64,000 nt of DNA from NCBI RefSeq assembly GCF_019655435.1, contig NZ_BPFH01000003.1:62001-126000 (forward strand). Reading direction: 5' to 3'. The notes under the pieces were generated by a model, which worked only from the letters and a program-made list of their open reading frames with translations, was not told the origin of the DNA and ran no database searches. The position numbers and the translations under genes were made by a program. Origin of the DNA: Jannaschia pagri. Lineage in GTDB: Bacteria > Pseudomonadota > Alphaproteobacteria > Rhodobacterales > Rhodobacteraceae. Positions 25,141 through 34,642 of this stretch are shown piece after piece (the first letter of the stretch is position 1; every line of letters begins with the position of its first letter).

Positions 25141-25820
25141 TCCCGGGCGCGGCGGCGGAGGGTCGTCACCATCTCATGGCAGAACACGATCCGCTCATCG
25201 AAATGATAATAAAAGGCGTTGTCCTCGCCACAGGCTTCGGTTTGCACGGGGATGGGCCGGGGCAAGGCAATGGTCCGATTTACCCGGGCAATGTCCTTGC
25301 CGAGCAGGCGCAGGGCTTTGCCCAAACGGGCGGGGCGCAAGCTGTCGGTCGGCTCGGACGGGGCGATCCTATCCAGGACCGGGCCCCAGGCCGCCGTGAC
25401 TGAGGCGGCGCGCTCCACGCAGGGCCGCCGCTCATCCGGGCGCAGGCCCATGGCCAGGGCGAGGGGGCGCCGCACCTCGGGGTTCTGCCCATAGTAGAGA
25501 CAGATGGCATAGGCCAACCGTTGGGGCGTCGGCATATACTCGGCCCAAGGGTCAAATAACGCACGCGCTGCATCGGCCCGATAAACGGCGACCATATCCT
25601 GAACCATGGCCGTCATCTCGTCCTCGCCGTGTAAACGGTTGGCCAGGACCAAGGCGAAGGTATCCGCCGCCGTTTCCTCCGGGCCGAAAAGCGGGACCTC
25701 ATGCTGGTCGATCACCGCATGGGCCAACTCATGGTACAGGGTCATGCGCAGGTTATTGAGGACGAAGTCGGCCCGCACCGGCAGGGCAAGCACGACAAAC
25801 AGAAGGATAAGGCGGATCAT
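25134..25820 (-). CDS. DUF4344 metallopeptidase-like secreted protein
   Basis: The 228-aa protein has a signal peptide (cleavage after V-R-A near residue 17) and a zinc-peptidase motif Y-H-E-L-A-H-A-V-I-D (HExxH) early in the mature part, followed by G-P-E-E-T-A-A-D-T-F-A where the third zinc ligand is expected. Four cysteines occur in the C-terminal half. This is the DUF4344 arrangement. Likely periplasmic; substrate unknown. It starts 39 bp after the mesaconyl-CoA hydratase gene on the same strand and may be co-transcribed. Confidence 0.84.
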   Translation of the reverse strand: MIRLILLFVVLALPVRADFVLNNLRMTLYHELAHAVIDQHEVPLFGPEETAADTFALVLANRLHGEDEMTAMVQDMVAVYRADAARALFDPWAEYMPTPQRLAYAICLYYGQNPEVRRPLALAMGLRPDERRPCVERAASVTAAWGPVLDRIAPSEPTDSLRPARLGKALRLLGKDIARVNRTIALPRPIPVQTEACGEDNAFYYHFDERIVFCHEMVTTLRRRARDQ

Positions 25821-25859
25821 ACGCGATGAAGGCCCGCCTTCGCCCCCTGGGGCAAGCCC

Positions 25860-26894
25860 CTAGGCGGGCATCAGCGCCCAATAGTCGAGGTCGAGCAACA
25901 CGTCCGGCAGGTACTTGCCGTCCTCACCACGCAACTGCCCCGGCATGGCCTGAGCCCCCCGCGTCGCCACAAGGCGCAGCCTGACGGCGGCGATGCCCGG
26001 CGCGACCTCGGCCTTGTCCAGCACCTCGGACCAGGCGCGCACGGTGTCGCCCGCGAAACAGGGGTTCGCATGGGCGCCCGCGTTGATGGCGACGATCATC
26101 TGAGCGTTAGCCAGGCCGTTGAAGGACAGGGCGCGCGCCAAGCTGATGACGTGGCCGCCATAGATCAGGCGCTTGCCGTCTTCGCGGAAGGTGGCGTCGA
26201 AATGCACCTTGGCGGTGTTCTGCCAGAGGCGCGTGGCGAGCATATGCTCCGCCTCTTCGATGGTGGTGCCGTCCACATGGTCGATGACCTCGCCCACCTC
26301 ATAATCGGCGGCGCGGTGCGGCTCCCCCGCCAATTCGGCGTCATAGCCTTCGAAGGTCAGCCCCTCGGGGATCACGAGGTCTTCGGCGGCAACGGTCTTA
26401 GCCAAATCTGGGATGGTCGTCTCGGGCGCGGGCGCCTCGGTGTCGCGCTTGCGCACCATGACCCAGCGCACATAGCTGAGCACGGGCGTATCGTTCTGGT
26501 CGTAGCCCGTGGTGCGGACCCAGACGACGCCCGATTTGCCGTTGGAGTTCTGCTTGAGGCCGATGACCTCGGATTCCGACCGCAGGGTGTCGCCCGCATA
26601 GACCGGCTTCAGGAACCGACCCTCCGCATAGCCAAGGTTCGCGACTGCGTTCAGGGACACATCGGGCACCGTCTTGCCGAACACCGTGTGGAACACTGCC
26701 ATGTCATCCAAAGGCGCGCCGTCCAGCCCACAATCGATGGCGAATGCGTCCGACGAATAGAGCGCGAACCGCTGCGGATAGAGCGCGTGATACATCGCCC
26801 GCTCGCCCTCGGCGATGGTGCGGGGCACGGCGTGGCGGATGGTCTGCCCGAGGCTGTAGTCCTCGAAAAAGCGGCCAGGATTGGTCTTGGTCAT
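25860..26894 (-). CDS. mch: Mesaconyl-CoA hydratase (double MaoC domain)
   Basis: The 344-aa protein consists of two tandem MaoC-like hot-dog domains (about 10-150 and 180-340) and begins K-T-N-P-G-R-F-F-E-D-Y, as in mesaconyl-CoA hydratases. It should hydrate mesaconyl-CoA to beta-methylmalyl-CoA in the ethylmalonyl-CoA pathway. A hydratase-type Y-G-G-H-V-I-S-L-A-R-A-L-S segment occurs in the second domain. Start at 26894 overlaps the DUF1737 stop by 4 bp. The same operon encodes malyl-CoA thioesterase, supporting the assignment. Confidence 0.92.
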   Translation of the reverse strand: MTKTNPGRFFEDYSLGQTIRHAVPRTIAEGERAMYHALYPQRFALYSSDAFAIDCGLDGAPLDDMAVFHTVFGKTVPDVSLNAVANLGYAEGRFLKPVYAGDTLRSESEVIGLKQNSNGKSGVVWVRTTGYDQNDTPVLSYVRWVMVRKRDTEAPAPETTIPDLAKTVAAEDLVIPEGLTFEGYDAELAGEPHRAADYEVGEVIDHVDGTTIEEAEHMLATRLWQNTAKVHFDATFREDGKRLIYGGHVISLARALSFNGLANAQMIVAINAGAHANPCFAGDTVRAWSEVLDKAEVAPGIAAVRLRLVATRGAQAMPGQLRGEDGKYLPDVLLDLDYWALMPA

Positions 26895-27097
26895 TGCTGT
26901 CCCAGTTTCATGTCGGGGTGGTAGGGGGTGTCCACGTCCTTGGTCACAGCCTGGGCGCAACGCATGACTCCGGTCGCCGGATCATGGGCATAGGCCGGGG
27001 ACCCATGCAGAACCCAGCCCTTGGCCAGCGCCTCTGACACCTTATGGCAAAAGGCTGATGTGTCCTCGGCGGTCAGCAGACGGTAAAGCGTGGCCAT
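26891..27097 (-). CDS. DUF1737 domain small protein
   Basis: A 68-aa protein reading M-A-T-L-Y-R-L-L-T-A-E-D-T-S-A-F-C-H-K-V with G-W-V-L-H-G-S-P-A-Y matches the short DUF1737 domain. No function is known. It overlaps nnrU-like by one base at its start and mch by 4 bp at its end, so it sits in the middle of the ethylmalonyl-CoA operon. The ATG at 27097 is supported by this coupling; the longer frame to 27382 is a shadow. Confidence 0.82.
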   Translation of the reverse strand: MATLYRLLTAEDTSAFCHKVSEALAKGWVLHGSPAYAHDPATGVMRCAQAVTKDVDTPYHPDMKLGQQ

Positions 27098-27660
27098 CAC
27101 GCGCCCCAGGGCTGCACGCCCAGCCAGTTGTGGATCAACATCACGACGGTCATGGCAACCATCGCGATGACGGGCGTAGTGATTTCCTTGATGGGCTTGG
27201 CGCGCGGCGGCGGCGTCCAGGGACCTTCTTGACGGTTGATGATGATAATCTCTGCAATGGCCCAGAGCGCGAGGCCACCGAACAGGACGAAGGACTTGAG
27301 ATCGCCATTCACCAACAGGTGGGCGGCCACGAAGATCAGGACGGCGGTCAGTTGCGGATGCCGGACCTTGGTGCCCAGCCAAATCTTGGCGGATTTGGCC
27401 GCGCTGGCGGCATAAACGTAGAACGCCACCACCATCAGCAGGTTGTTAATCCCGACCAGCGGGGCCGAGCGGCCCCAGAACCACGGCCCATCGGCCCAGC
27501 GATAGCCGTAGACCATCATCACGATGGAGAGGACCAAAAGAACCGTAACCAGGCCCTTTCCGGGCTCGCCCAAACGGGCGCGGGCCTCAGGGGCGAGGCG
27601 CTTGAACAGATGCGCCCCACTCCACAACAACAGACCCGCAATCAGTAAGACGAACCCCAT
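27097..27660 (-). CDS. NnrU family membrane protein
   Basis: The 187-aa polytopic membrane protein has about five transmembrane helices, an early G-A-H-L-F-K-R-L-A-P motif, K-V-R-H-P-Q-L-T-A in the centre, and A-H-L-L-V-N-G-D. These are features of NnrU proteins, first described near nitrite/nitric oxide reductase genes, of unknown exact function (the fold is related to isoprenylcysteine-methyltransferase-like membrane proteins). Here it is 3 bp after mcl2 in a carbon-assimilation operon with no denitrification genes. Confidence 0.9.
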   Translation of the reverse strand: MGFVLLIAGLLLWSGAHLFKRLAPEARARLGEPGKGLVTVLLVLSIVMMVYGYRWADGPWFWGRSAPLVGINNLLMVVAFYVYAASAAKSAKIWLGTKVRHPQLTAVLIFVAAHLLVNGDLKSFVLFGGLALWAIAEIIIINRQEGPWTPPPRAKPIKEITTPVIAMVAMTVVMLIHNWLGVQPWGA

Positions 27661-27663
27661 GGC

Positions 27664-28530
27664 TTAGCCCTCCAGCTTGGCAATCGCCTCCAGCTTTGCC
27701 AGGGTCCGGCGGGCCGTGTCCACATGCAGGTTTTCGACGATGCGACCGTCCAAGACGGCGACCCCTTGTCCGGCAGCCATGGCCTCATCGAATGCGGCGA
27801 TCTGACGCCGCGCCAGGTCGGCTTCGGCCTCGGTGGGGGCAAAGGCCGCGTTGGTAATCGCCACCTGCGCGGGGTGGATCAGGGTCTTGCCGTCCATCCC
27901 AAGATCTCGGCCCTGCTCACATTCGGCGTGCAGGCCGTTGTCATCCTTAAAGGCGTTATAGACGCCGTCGATGCAGGGAATGCCCGCCATTCGCGCCGCT
28001 GTGAGGCAGGTCTGCAAGGCGAACATCATGGGCAGGCGGTCGGCCCGTGTGCGGCACCCTAGATCCTTGGCCAAGTCGTTCGTCCCCATGACGAATCCCC
28101 CCATGCGGGGCGCCCGGGCAATGGCGGCAGCGTTCAGGATGCCCTCCGGCGTCTCCATCATGGCCCAGATCGTCGCGTTAGAGCCTGCGTCGTCCAGAAC
28201 CTTCGCAGCCGCAGCAACGTCTTCGGGGGTGTTCACCTTGGGGAGAAGAACGGCCTCCACGTCGACCTTGGCAAAGGTCGCTAGATCCTCGGCGCCCCAT
28301 TCCGTATCGGCCCCATTGAGACGGACAATCCGGCTGCGTGGCCCGTATCCGCCAGCGGCCAGTGCATCTTGCAACGTCTTCCGCGCATTCACCTTTTCAT
28401 CGGGTGCGACGGCGTCTTCCAGGTCGAAAATGATCGCATCCACAGGCAGGGTCCGTGCCTTATCGAGGGCACGATCCTTGGATCCGGGAATATACAGAAC
28501 GGAACGATAGGGGCGGTCGGCTGCGGTCAT
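27664..28530 (-). CDS. mcl2: (3S)-malyl-CoA thioesterase (CitE-like, Mcl2)
   Basis: The 288-aa HpcH/HpaI-aldolase family protein has S-V-L-Y-I-P-G-S-K at the N-terminus, the metal-binding F-D-L-E-D-A-V motif, R-L-N-G-A-D, and M-M-E-T-P-E-G-I-L. The length and the genomic setting next to mch and upstream of mdh-suc resemble the R. sphaeroides Mcl2, which hydrolyses (3S)-malyl-CoA to malate and CoA rather than cleaving it. A lyase activity cannot be excluded from sequence. First gene of the mcl2-nnrU-DUF1737-mch operon. Confidence 0.88.
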   Translation of the reverse strand: MTAADRPYRSVLYIPGSKDRALDKARTLPVDAIIFDLEDAVAPDEKVNARKTLQDALAAGGYGPRSRIVRLNGADTEWGAEDLATFAKVDVEAVLLPKVNTPEDVAAAAKVLDDAGSNATIWAMMETPEGILNAAAIARAPRMGGFVMGTNDLAKDLGCRTRADRLPMMFALQTCLTAARMAGIPCIDGVYNAFKDDNGLHAECEQGRDLGMDGKTLIHPAQVAITNAAFAPTEAEADLARRQIAAFDEAMAAGQGVAVLDGRIVENLHVDTARRTLAKLEAIAKLEG

Positions 28531-28796
28531 CTTAGTCTCCGATCAATTTGGCGCCTTGGAACAGGTTGCGCAATGAATGGCAAGACCTGTGTCCGTTTTG
28601 GTTCGATTGTTGCTGTTGTTCACGCTGCTCCGCAGCGCGGTCGATGGGGCTCAGGCGTTAACGGTTTGTTCGGCCCCATGTGTCACCCTCATGGCACTAC
28701 CTTCGACGCCGGCACCGTCCGGCCCTGACCCGAGATCTGGCGTACCGCCATACCTTGGGGCGGCGGGCCGGTCTGCATATTCGAAAGGAACGTGCC

Positions 28797-29126
28797 ATGA
28801 CAAAAACGCAAAAGTTGAACACTGCACTGATTGCGCTGACCTCCTTCGCGGCACTCGTGCTGACCTTGCCCGCACAGGCACAAGCCGCCAATTGCGGCCC
28901 CCGGGGCATCGTGGTCGAACGGCTGTCCTCCGATTTTGGTGAGACCCGTCGTGGCATTGGTCTGGCCCCCCAGAACCGCGTGGTGGAGGTCTTTGCCTCG
29001 GACGATAATGGAACCTGGACGGTCACGGTCACACGCCCCGATGGGGTCACATGCCTGGTGGCGTCTGGCCAATCTTGGGAGGATCGGATGGACGATCTGA
29101 GCCACTTGGCGGACGTCGATACCTGA
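28797..29126 (+). CDS. Small secreted two-cysteine protein
   Basis: The 109-aa protein has a signal peptide (cleavage after A-Q-A-A near 30), then A-N-C-G-P-R-G-I-V-V-E-R-L and a C-terminal V-T-C-L-V-A-S-G-Q-S-W. With exactly two cysteines one disulfide is likely. The ATG at 28797 has AAAGGAA upstream. Divergent from mcl2, upstream of mdh. The overall style (short periplasmic protein, two Cys) matches the proteins in the suc and sdh operons. Family unknown to me. Confidence 0.72.
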   Translation: MTKTQKLNTALIALTSFAALVLTLPAQAQAANCGPRGIVVERLSSDFGETRRGIGLAPQNRVVEVFASDDNGTWTVTVTRPDGVTCLVASGQSWEDRMDDLSHLADVDT

Positions 29127-29185
29127 GACCGGTGGCTGGCGAATCCTCGGCGTGTACCTTGGCGGCCGTGCATCCGAAGGCCTGA

Positions 29186-30265
<1,080 letters not shown>

Positions 30266-30288
30266 GGCCCGTCAGATCGCAAACACCG

Positions 30289-30320
30289 GGGGCGCCCTGC
30301 AGGGGGCGCCCCATTTCTTT
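30289..30320 (+). terminator. Terminator of mdh
   Basis: A 9-bp stem GGGGCGCCC / GGGCGCCCC with a 6-nt loop, followed by ATTTCTTT, begins 24 bp after the mdh stop. Confidence 0.8.
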
Positions 30321-30443
30321 GCCGGGCCCGGATCCTGGAGGGTGTCAATTGCCCTTGTCCTTTTGCCCATCACACTACGTTTACAAAGTTGTGGATCGGT
30401 GATTCGTCTCGCGCTCCCCTGATCGAGTCGACCTGAATCGTTT

Positions 30444-30474
30444 TGTGATCACACCTTCGGGGACTGTGATCACA
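30444..30474. promoter_or_regulatory. Tandem palindromic operator upstream of sucC
   Basis: Two perfect TGTGATCACA palindromes start at 30444 and 30465, 21 bp apart with an 11-bp spacer, ending 114 bp before the sucC ATG. The arrangement is the same as at the sdh promoter (24139-24169), although the spacers differ in sequence, which argues for selection on the boxes. The binding protein is unknown. Confidence 0.78.
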
Positions 30475-30588
30475 AACGGCGAAAAGCACGCCAACATTCG
30501 TCCAATTCGCCCCTTTGTGGTTCTCACGGCCCTGTCTGCGTGCCAAGCGGCCCCCAGACAGCCGCATTGACCAGACGAGGGCGACCCC

Positions 30589-31782
30589 ATGAACATCCAC
30601 GAATATCAGGCCAAGGCTCTTCTGCGCGACTACGGTGCGCCCGTCTCGGACGGCGTGCCGGTCACCAAAGCAGCAGACGCCAAGAACGCCGCCGGTCAGT
30701 TGGATGGCCCGCTGTGGGTGGTCAAGGCGCAGATCCACGCCGGTGGCCGTGGCAAAGGCTCCTTCAAGGAAGCGGAAGCCGGTGAAAAAGGCGGCGTGCG
30801 CCTGGCCAAGTCGGTCGAAGAAGCCGCCGAGGAAGCCAAGAAGATGCTGGGCAACACCCTTGTCACGCATCAGACCGGCCCGGCGGGCAAGCAGGTCAAC
30901 CGCATCTACATCGAAGACGGCTCTGACATCGCGCGGGAATTGTACCTGGCCCTGCTGGTCGACCGTCAGACCAGCCGCGTCGGGTTCGTCTGCTCCACCG
31001 AGGGTGGGATGGACATCGAAGAGGTCGCCGCCTCGACCCCTGAAAAGATCATCAGCTTCGACGTGGACCCGGCCACGGGCTACCAGGCCTATCACGGCCG
31101 CCGCGTCGCCTTTGCGCTGGGCCTGGAAGGCGCGCAGGTCAAGCAGTGCGTTAAGCTGATGGGTCAGCTGTTCCAAGCCTTCACCGAGAAGGACATGGAA
31201 ATGCTGGAGATCAACCCGCTGATCGTCACGGACGAGGGCAACCTCAAGGTGCTGGACGCCAAGGTCGGCTTCGACGGCAACGCCATCTACCGCCACAAGG
31301 ACATCGCCGAGCTGCGCGACGAGACCGAGGAAGACCCCAAGGAACTCGCCGCCTCCAAGTACGACCTGAACTACATCGCGCTCGACGGTGAGATCGGCTG
31401 CATGGTGAACGGCGCTGGTCTGGCCATGGCGACCATGGACATCATCAAGCTGTATGGTGCGGAGCCTGCCAACTTCCTGGACGTGGGTGGCGGCGCCACC
31501 AAGGAGAAGGTGACCGAGGCCTTCAAGATCATCACCTCCGATGAGAACGTCAAAGGCATCCTGGTCAACATCTTCGGCGGCATCATGCGCTGTGATGTCA
31601 TCGCCGAGGGCGTGGTCGCAGCTGTCAAAGAGGTGGGCCTGAAGGTTCCGCTGGTCGTCCGCCTAGAAGGCACGAACGTCCAGCAGGGCAAGGACATCAT
31701 CAACAACTCCGGCCTGGACGTGATCGCCGCCGACGACCTGAAGGACGGCGCCCAGAAAATCGTGAAAGCGGTGAAAGGGTGA
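30589..31782 (+). CDS. sucC: Succinyl-CoA synthetase (ADP-forming) beta subunit
   Basis: The 397-aa ATP-grasp subunit begins [12 protein letters not shown], the SucC signature. It has [12 protein letters not shown] in the ATP-grasp domain and the C-terminal D-V-G-G-G-A-T and [10 protein letters not shown] motifs that contact the alpha subunit. First gene of the long suc-lpd transcript. sucD follows only after four small genes (1.9 kb), whereas these genes are normally adjacent. Confidence 0.97.
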   Translation: MNIHEYQAKALLRDYGAPVSDGVPVTKAADAKNAAGQLDGPLWVVKAQIHAGGRGKGSFKEAEAGEKGGVRLAKSVEEAAEEAKKMLGNTLVTHQTGPAGKQVNRIYIEDGSDIARELYLALLVDRQTSRVGFVCSTEGGMDIEEVAASTPEKIISFDVDPATGYQAYHGRRVAFALGLEGAQVKQCVKLMGQLFQAFTEKDMEMLEINPLIVTDEGNLKVLDAKVGFDGNAIYRHKDIAELRDETEEDPKELAASKYDLNYIALDGEIGCMVNGAGLAMATMDIIKLYGAEPANFLDVGGGATKEKVTEAFKIITSDENVKGILVNIFGGIMRCDVIAEGVVAAVKEVGLKVPLVVRLEGTNVQQGKDIINNSGLDVIAADDLKDGAQKIVKAVKG

Positions 31783-32078
31783 CGCTCACCCCGGACATCG
31801 TCCAACGCAAGGTCCAACGGACCTTGCGAGAGCCGCAGGGGCGTAGCTCTGAACGCGGTACGGCGCGGCCTGCGAAAGGTCCATTGGGCCTTTCAACCGC
31901 CGTATGTGCGGCGCCGCGCCGAACGGCCCTCGCCCTGTCGCTTGTGGCGGTCACCGGCCTTGGGGCCTGCAACTTCCACAACGCGGGCACGGCCCCGACC
32001 AACATCCCCGACGGCAACTGGACGGCAAACTACACGCCCCAGGGCGCACCGTACCGTCCCGAAAGCGAAGAGGACTGA
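31779..32078 (+). CDS. Lipoprotein between sucC and sucD (start uncertain)
   Basis: The C-terminal ~55 residues read as a lipoprotein: [15 protein letters not shown] lipobox, then N-F-H-N-A-G-T-A-P. The GTG at 31779 overlaps the sucC stop (GTGA), giving 99 aa, but the first ~35 codons lie in a run of hairpins and look non-coding. A TTG at 31884 with AAAGG just upstream would give a 64-aa lipoprotein with a normal signal. The mature peptide (~36 aa) has no second cysteine, unlike its neighbours. Confidence 0.6.
   Translation: MTLTPDIVQRKVQRTLREPQGRSSERGTARPAKGPLGLSTAVCAAPRRTALALSLVAVTGLGACNFHNAGTAPTNIPDGNWTANYTPQGAPYRPESEED
31800..31895 (+). repeat. REP-like hairpin cluster after sucC
   Basis: Three inverted repeats follow one another: CGCAAGGTCC-AAC-GGACCTTGCG (31806-31828, perfect 10-bp stem); AGAGC/GCTCT around 31830-31851; and AAAGGTCC-ATT-GGGCCTTT (31875-31893, one G-U pair). 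The first and third share the AAGGTCC core. The cluster could protect or process the sucC 3' end, or be a dispersed palindromic element that has extended the following ORF. Confidence 0.55.
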
Positions 32079-32082
32079 CCGA

Positions 32083-32604
32083 ATGGCTTTGCTCCACAGC
32101 ATGGCGCGCGCCGGAGACACAAGGGCGCCCGCGCCCGTGATGTCCGGCGTCCGGCACGCTGTGAGGCGCCCTACCCGAGGCCGCGATTGGCCTCTCGCCC
32201 AAGGGTCACTCATCAGTTTGTTCCTTCTTCCAGCTGGGTGCCAAGAGACCCCGGCAGAGACGCGCGACCCCGTCGTTCCCGATCCCGTGGCTCTTTCTGC
32301 CCCGTTGGCAGAGGAGTTCGCGCGCATCTGTCTCGCCACGGATGGAAAGATTGGTCGAGTTCGGGCCGAACTCGGCAAAGGGGATCGGTACAGCGACGTC
32401 GAACATGCTGACTTCGTTGATCAAGACGGCGGTCTTTTGGGCGCGCGTGAAAGCGCAGTCACGACGGATGGGTCCGGCATCTCAGTCGACGTGCTCGCGA
32501 CCGAAGAGGAGCAACTGTGTTCCGTGTCAGACCGGCAAGCCACGATTTGGCTGAACGGTGACGGCACCGTCGGCAGGCGCAATTTGAAAGGGCGGGACAC
32601 ATGA
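32083..32604 (+). CDS. Lipoprotein between sucC and sucD, two mature cysteines
   Basis: 173 aa from the ATG at 32083 (GAGG upstream, 4 bp after the previous stop). A hydrophobic segment ends in the lipobox L-L-P-A-G-C near residue 53, so the N-terminal extension is unusually long; an ATG at 32140 is an alternative. Mature part: E-E-F-A-R-I-C-L-A-T-D-G-K-I-G and, ~70 residues later, E-E-Q-L-C-S-V-S-D. This 'helix-Cys ... strand-Cys' layout resembles the genes at 32601 and 35487. Function unknown. Confidence 0.65.
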   Translation: MALLHSMARAGDTRAPAPVMSGVRHAVRRPTRGRDWPLAQGSLISLFLLPAGCQETPAETRDPVVPDPVALSAPLAEEFARICLATDGKIGRVRAELGKGDRYSDVEHADFVDQDGGLLGARESAVTTDGSGISVDVLATEEEQLCSVSDRQATIWLNGDGTVGRRNLKGRDT

Positions 32605-33122
32605 GCCAGTTGCCCGTCCTGCTCGCCGCCCTGTCCTTGGTGGCAGCCCCGCTGAGCGCCAACCCCCAGCGCGCAGCCATCCTCGATGCCTTTGCGCAGA
32701 ACTGTTTCTCACCCTTTCTGACCGCCGACACGGCCAAGGCGCGCATTGCCGGCACGGGCGCGCGCGTCGCCTTCTACGATCTCAATCCATTCTCCGATGT
32801 GCCTCCGTCGCTGGGGTCAGATGTGACGCCCGGAACCGACCGTCGCTGCGAAGTCGCTTTCGATGGGGCCTACGGTGAGGACGCGGCAGAGGTCGCCATG
32901 GCCGCGCTGTCCGCCGAAGGCATCCGCACCGAGGCGCCACTGCCCGCGACCCATACCGATGCCGCTGTGCCCGGCACGACCTTGCTGGCGGCTCGGTTCC
33001 TGAACCCAAAGCGGATCGCCGTGGTCCACACCGGCACGCGGCCCGGCCCCAACGGGCCAGAGACATTCTTGGCCGTTGAACGCCTCACCCCTGACGCCAG
33101 CCAGAGAGAGGCCGCAAGATGA
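32601..33122 (+). CDS. Secreted two-cysteine protein in suc operon
   Basis: 173 aa with a signal peptide (cleavage after L-S-A near residue 20). D-A-F-A-Q-N-C-F-S-P-F follows, then R-R-C-E-V-A-F-D-G and a C-terminal alpha/beta stretch. There are only two cysteines. Start overlaps the preceding stop by 4 bp and its end overlaps the next start by 4 bp (ATGA). It appears to be a distant paralogue of the products at 32083 and 35487 by position of the Cys-containing helix and strand. No known function. Confidence 0.72.
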   Translation: MSQLPVLLAALSLVAAPLSANPQRAAILDAFAQNCFSPFLTADTAKARIAGTGARVAFYDLNPFSDVPPSLGSDVTPGTDRRCEVAFDGAYGEDAAEVAMAALSAEGIRTEAPLPATHTDAAVPGTTLLAARFLNPKRIAVVHTGTRPGPNGPETFLAVERLTPDASQREAAR

Positions 33123-33703
33123 GACGACTTTCCGCACTTCTCGTCGCAGCGCTTGCCCTGACCGGCTGCGTGACCAGCGATGCCTCGCTGCAAACCTCCG
33201 CCGGGTTCGAACAAATTGCCGCCCAGCGCATGAGCTTTGCCGCTGAAGCCGTCTGTTTGAACAACACCACCCGCAGCCGGCAGGACCGCGCCGCGCGGTC
33301 GCTGAACTTCCCGATCCGGGACCGGGACGGCAATACGACCGTCTACATCAACCCGGGCACCCTGACGTTCCTACGCATCGGGCCGGTGCCCGAGCAGGCG
33401 CTGAACCTCCCGGGCCGCCCACGGCAGGTCTATCGCGGGAATGGCTGTTCGGTGGGATCGCCCGCCGTGGGCCTGCGCGACGCCAACCGGCTGGTCGGCG
33501 AAATCCTGGCCCCGCGCCTGGTGGATGGCAGCCCGATCACCTCGGCCCCCGTGGGCGCGGGCACCAATTCCGCGGGCGGCGTGGGATTCTTCTTCGATGA
33601 TGTGGCGGTGACCCTGCCCATCGCCTCGACCACCTTCACCAATCCAGACACCGGTCAGAGCGAGCGCTTTGACCACCCTGTGATCCTTATCATCCACAAG
33701 TAA
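33119..33703 (+). CDS. Lipoprotein upstream of sucD
   Basis: 194 aa, lipobox A-L-T-G-C (Cys17). The mature region has [10 protein letters not shown], a beta-rich middle and G-N-G-C-S-V-G-S, so again exactly two cysteines. The C-terminus (V-A-V-T-L-P-I-A-S, then H-P-V-I-L-I-I-H-K) looks like beta strands. ATGA overlap with the upstream gene; sucD starts 19 bp downstream. Unknown family. Confidence 0.74.
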   Translation: MRRLSALLVAALALTGCVTSDASLQTSAGFEQIAAQRMSFAAEAVCLNNTTRSRQDRAARSLNFPIRDRDGNTTVYINPGTLTFLRIGPVPEQALNLPGRPRQVYRGNGCSVGSPAVGLRDANRLVGEILAPRLVDGSPITSAPVGAGTNSAGGVGFFFDDVAVTLPIASTTFTNPDTGQSERFDHPVILIIHK

Positions 33704-33722
33704 ACGACTGACCGGAGACGAC

Positions 33723-34610
33723 ATGGCCATTCTCATCGACAAAGACACCAAGGTGATCTGCCAGGGGTTCACCGGATCCCAGGGCACGTTCCACTCGGAA
33801 CAAGCCATCGCCTACGGCACCCAAATGGTGGGCGGCGTGACCCCCGGCAAAGGCGGCCAGAGCCACCTGGACCTGCCCGTGTTCGACAGCTGCCATGAGG
33901 CCGTCGAAAAGACCGGTGCCAATGCCTCCGTGATCTACGTGCCGCCCCCCTTCGCCGCTGACTCCATCCTGGAGGCCATCGACGCCGAGATCCCCCTGGT
34001 CGTCTGCATCACCGAGGGCATCCCGGTGCTCGACATGATGAAGGTCAAGCGCGCGCTGGATGGCTCCGCCACGCGCCTGATTGGGCCCAACTGCCCGGGT
34101 GTCATCACGCCGGACGCCTGCAAGATCGGCATCATGCCCGGTCATATCCACCAGCGCGGCTCGGTGGGCGTTGTGTCCCGCTCGGGCACGCTGACCTATG
34201 AGGCGGTGAAGCAGACCTCCGACATGGGCCTGGGCCAGTCCACCGCCGTGGGCATCGGCGGCGACCCCATCAAAGGGACCGAGCACATCGACGTGCTGGA
34301 GATGTTCCTGGCCGACGATGAAACCCAGTCGATCATCATGATCGGTGAGATCGGCGGCACCGCCGAAGAAGAAGCCGCCCAGTTCCTGGCCGACGAAAAG
34401 AAGAAGGGCCGCTGGAAGCCCACCGCTGGCTTCATCGCCGGTCGCACGGCGCCTCCGGGCCGCCGCATGGGCCACGCCGGTGCCATCGTGGCAGGCGGCA
34501 AGGGCGACGCCGAGTCCAAGATCGAGGCCATGCGCTCCGCTGGCATCGTCGTGGCCGACAGCCCGGCAACCCTGGGCGAAGCCGTCAAGGAAGCCATCGA
34601 CGCGGGCTAA
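33723..34610 (+). CDS. sucD: Succinyl-CoA synthetase (ADP-forming) alpha subunit
   Basis: The 295-aa CoA-binding subunit has [11 protein letters not shown] at residue 15 and the phosphohistidine loop [10 protein letters not shown] near residue 250. I-G-P-N-C-P-G-V-I occurs in the centre. Pairs with SucC to interconvert succinyl-CoA and succinate with ATP formation. Preceded by GGAGACGAC. Confidence 0.97.
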   Translation: MAILIDKDTKVICQGFTGSQGTFHSEQAIAYGTQMVGGVTPGKGGQSHLDLPVFDSCHEAVEKTGANASVIYVPPPFAADSILEAIDAEIPLVVCITEGIPVLDMMKVKRALDGSATRLIGPNCPGVITPDACKIGIMPGHIHQRGSVGVVSRSGTLTYEAVKQTSDMGLGQSTAVGIGGDPIKGTEHIDVLEMFLADDETQSIIMIGEIGGTAEEEAAQFLADEKKKGRWKPTAGFIAGRTAPPGRRMGHAGAIVAGGKGDAESKIEAMRSAGIVVADSPATLGEAVKEAIDAG

Positions 34611-34642
34611 GCCCCGTCCTTTGCCGAGCAGGAGGACAAGAC

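Larger units (their letters stand above)
30266..30588 (+). other. mdh-sucC intergenic region (terminator plus suc promoter/operator)
   Basis: These 323 bp contain the mdh terminator (30289-30320), a less GC-rich stretch (30345-30430) and the tandem TGTGATCACA operator (30444-30474). The sucC ribosome-binding site lies just before 30589 (GAGGGCGACCCC). No ORF in this stretch looks coding. The suc promoter itself could not be pinned to clear -35/-10 hexamers. Confidence 0.6.

Noticed and set aside
30444-30474. Reading the TGTGATCACA boxes as CRP/FNR sites
   Set aside because: CRP and FNR sites need a spacer between the TGTGA and TCACA half-sites; here the halves abut, and two copies lie 21 bp apart, which suggests a different regulator.
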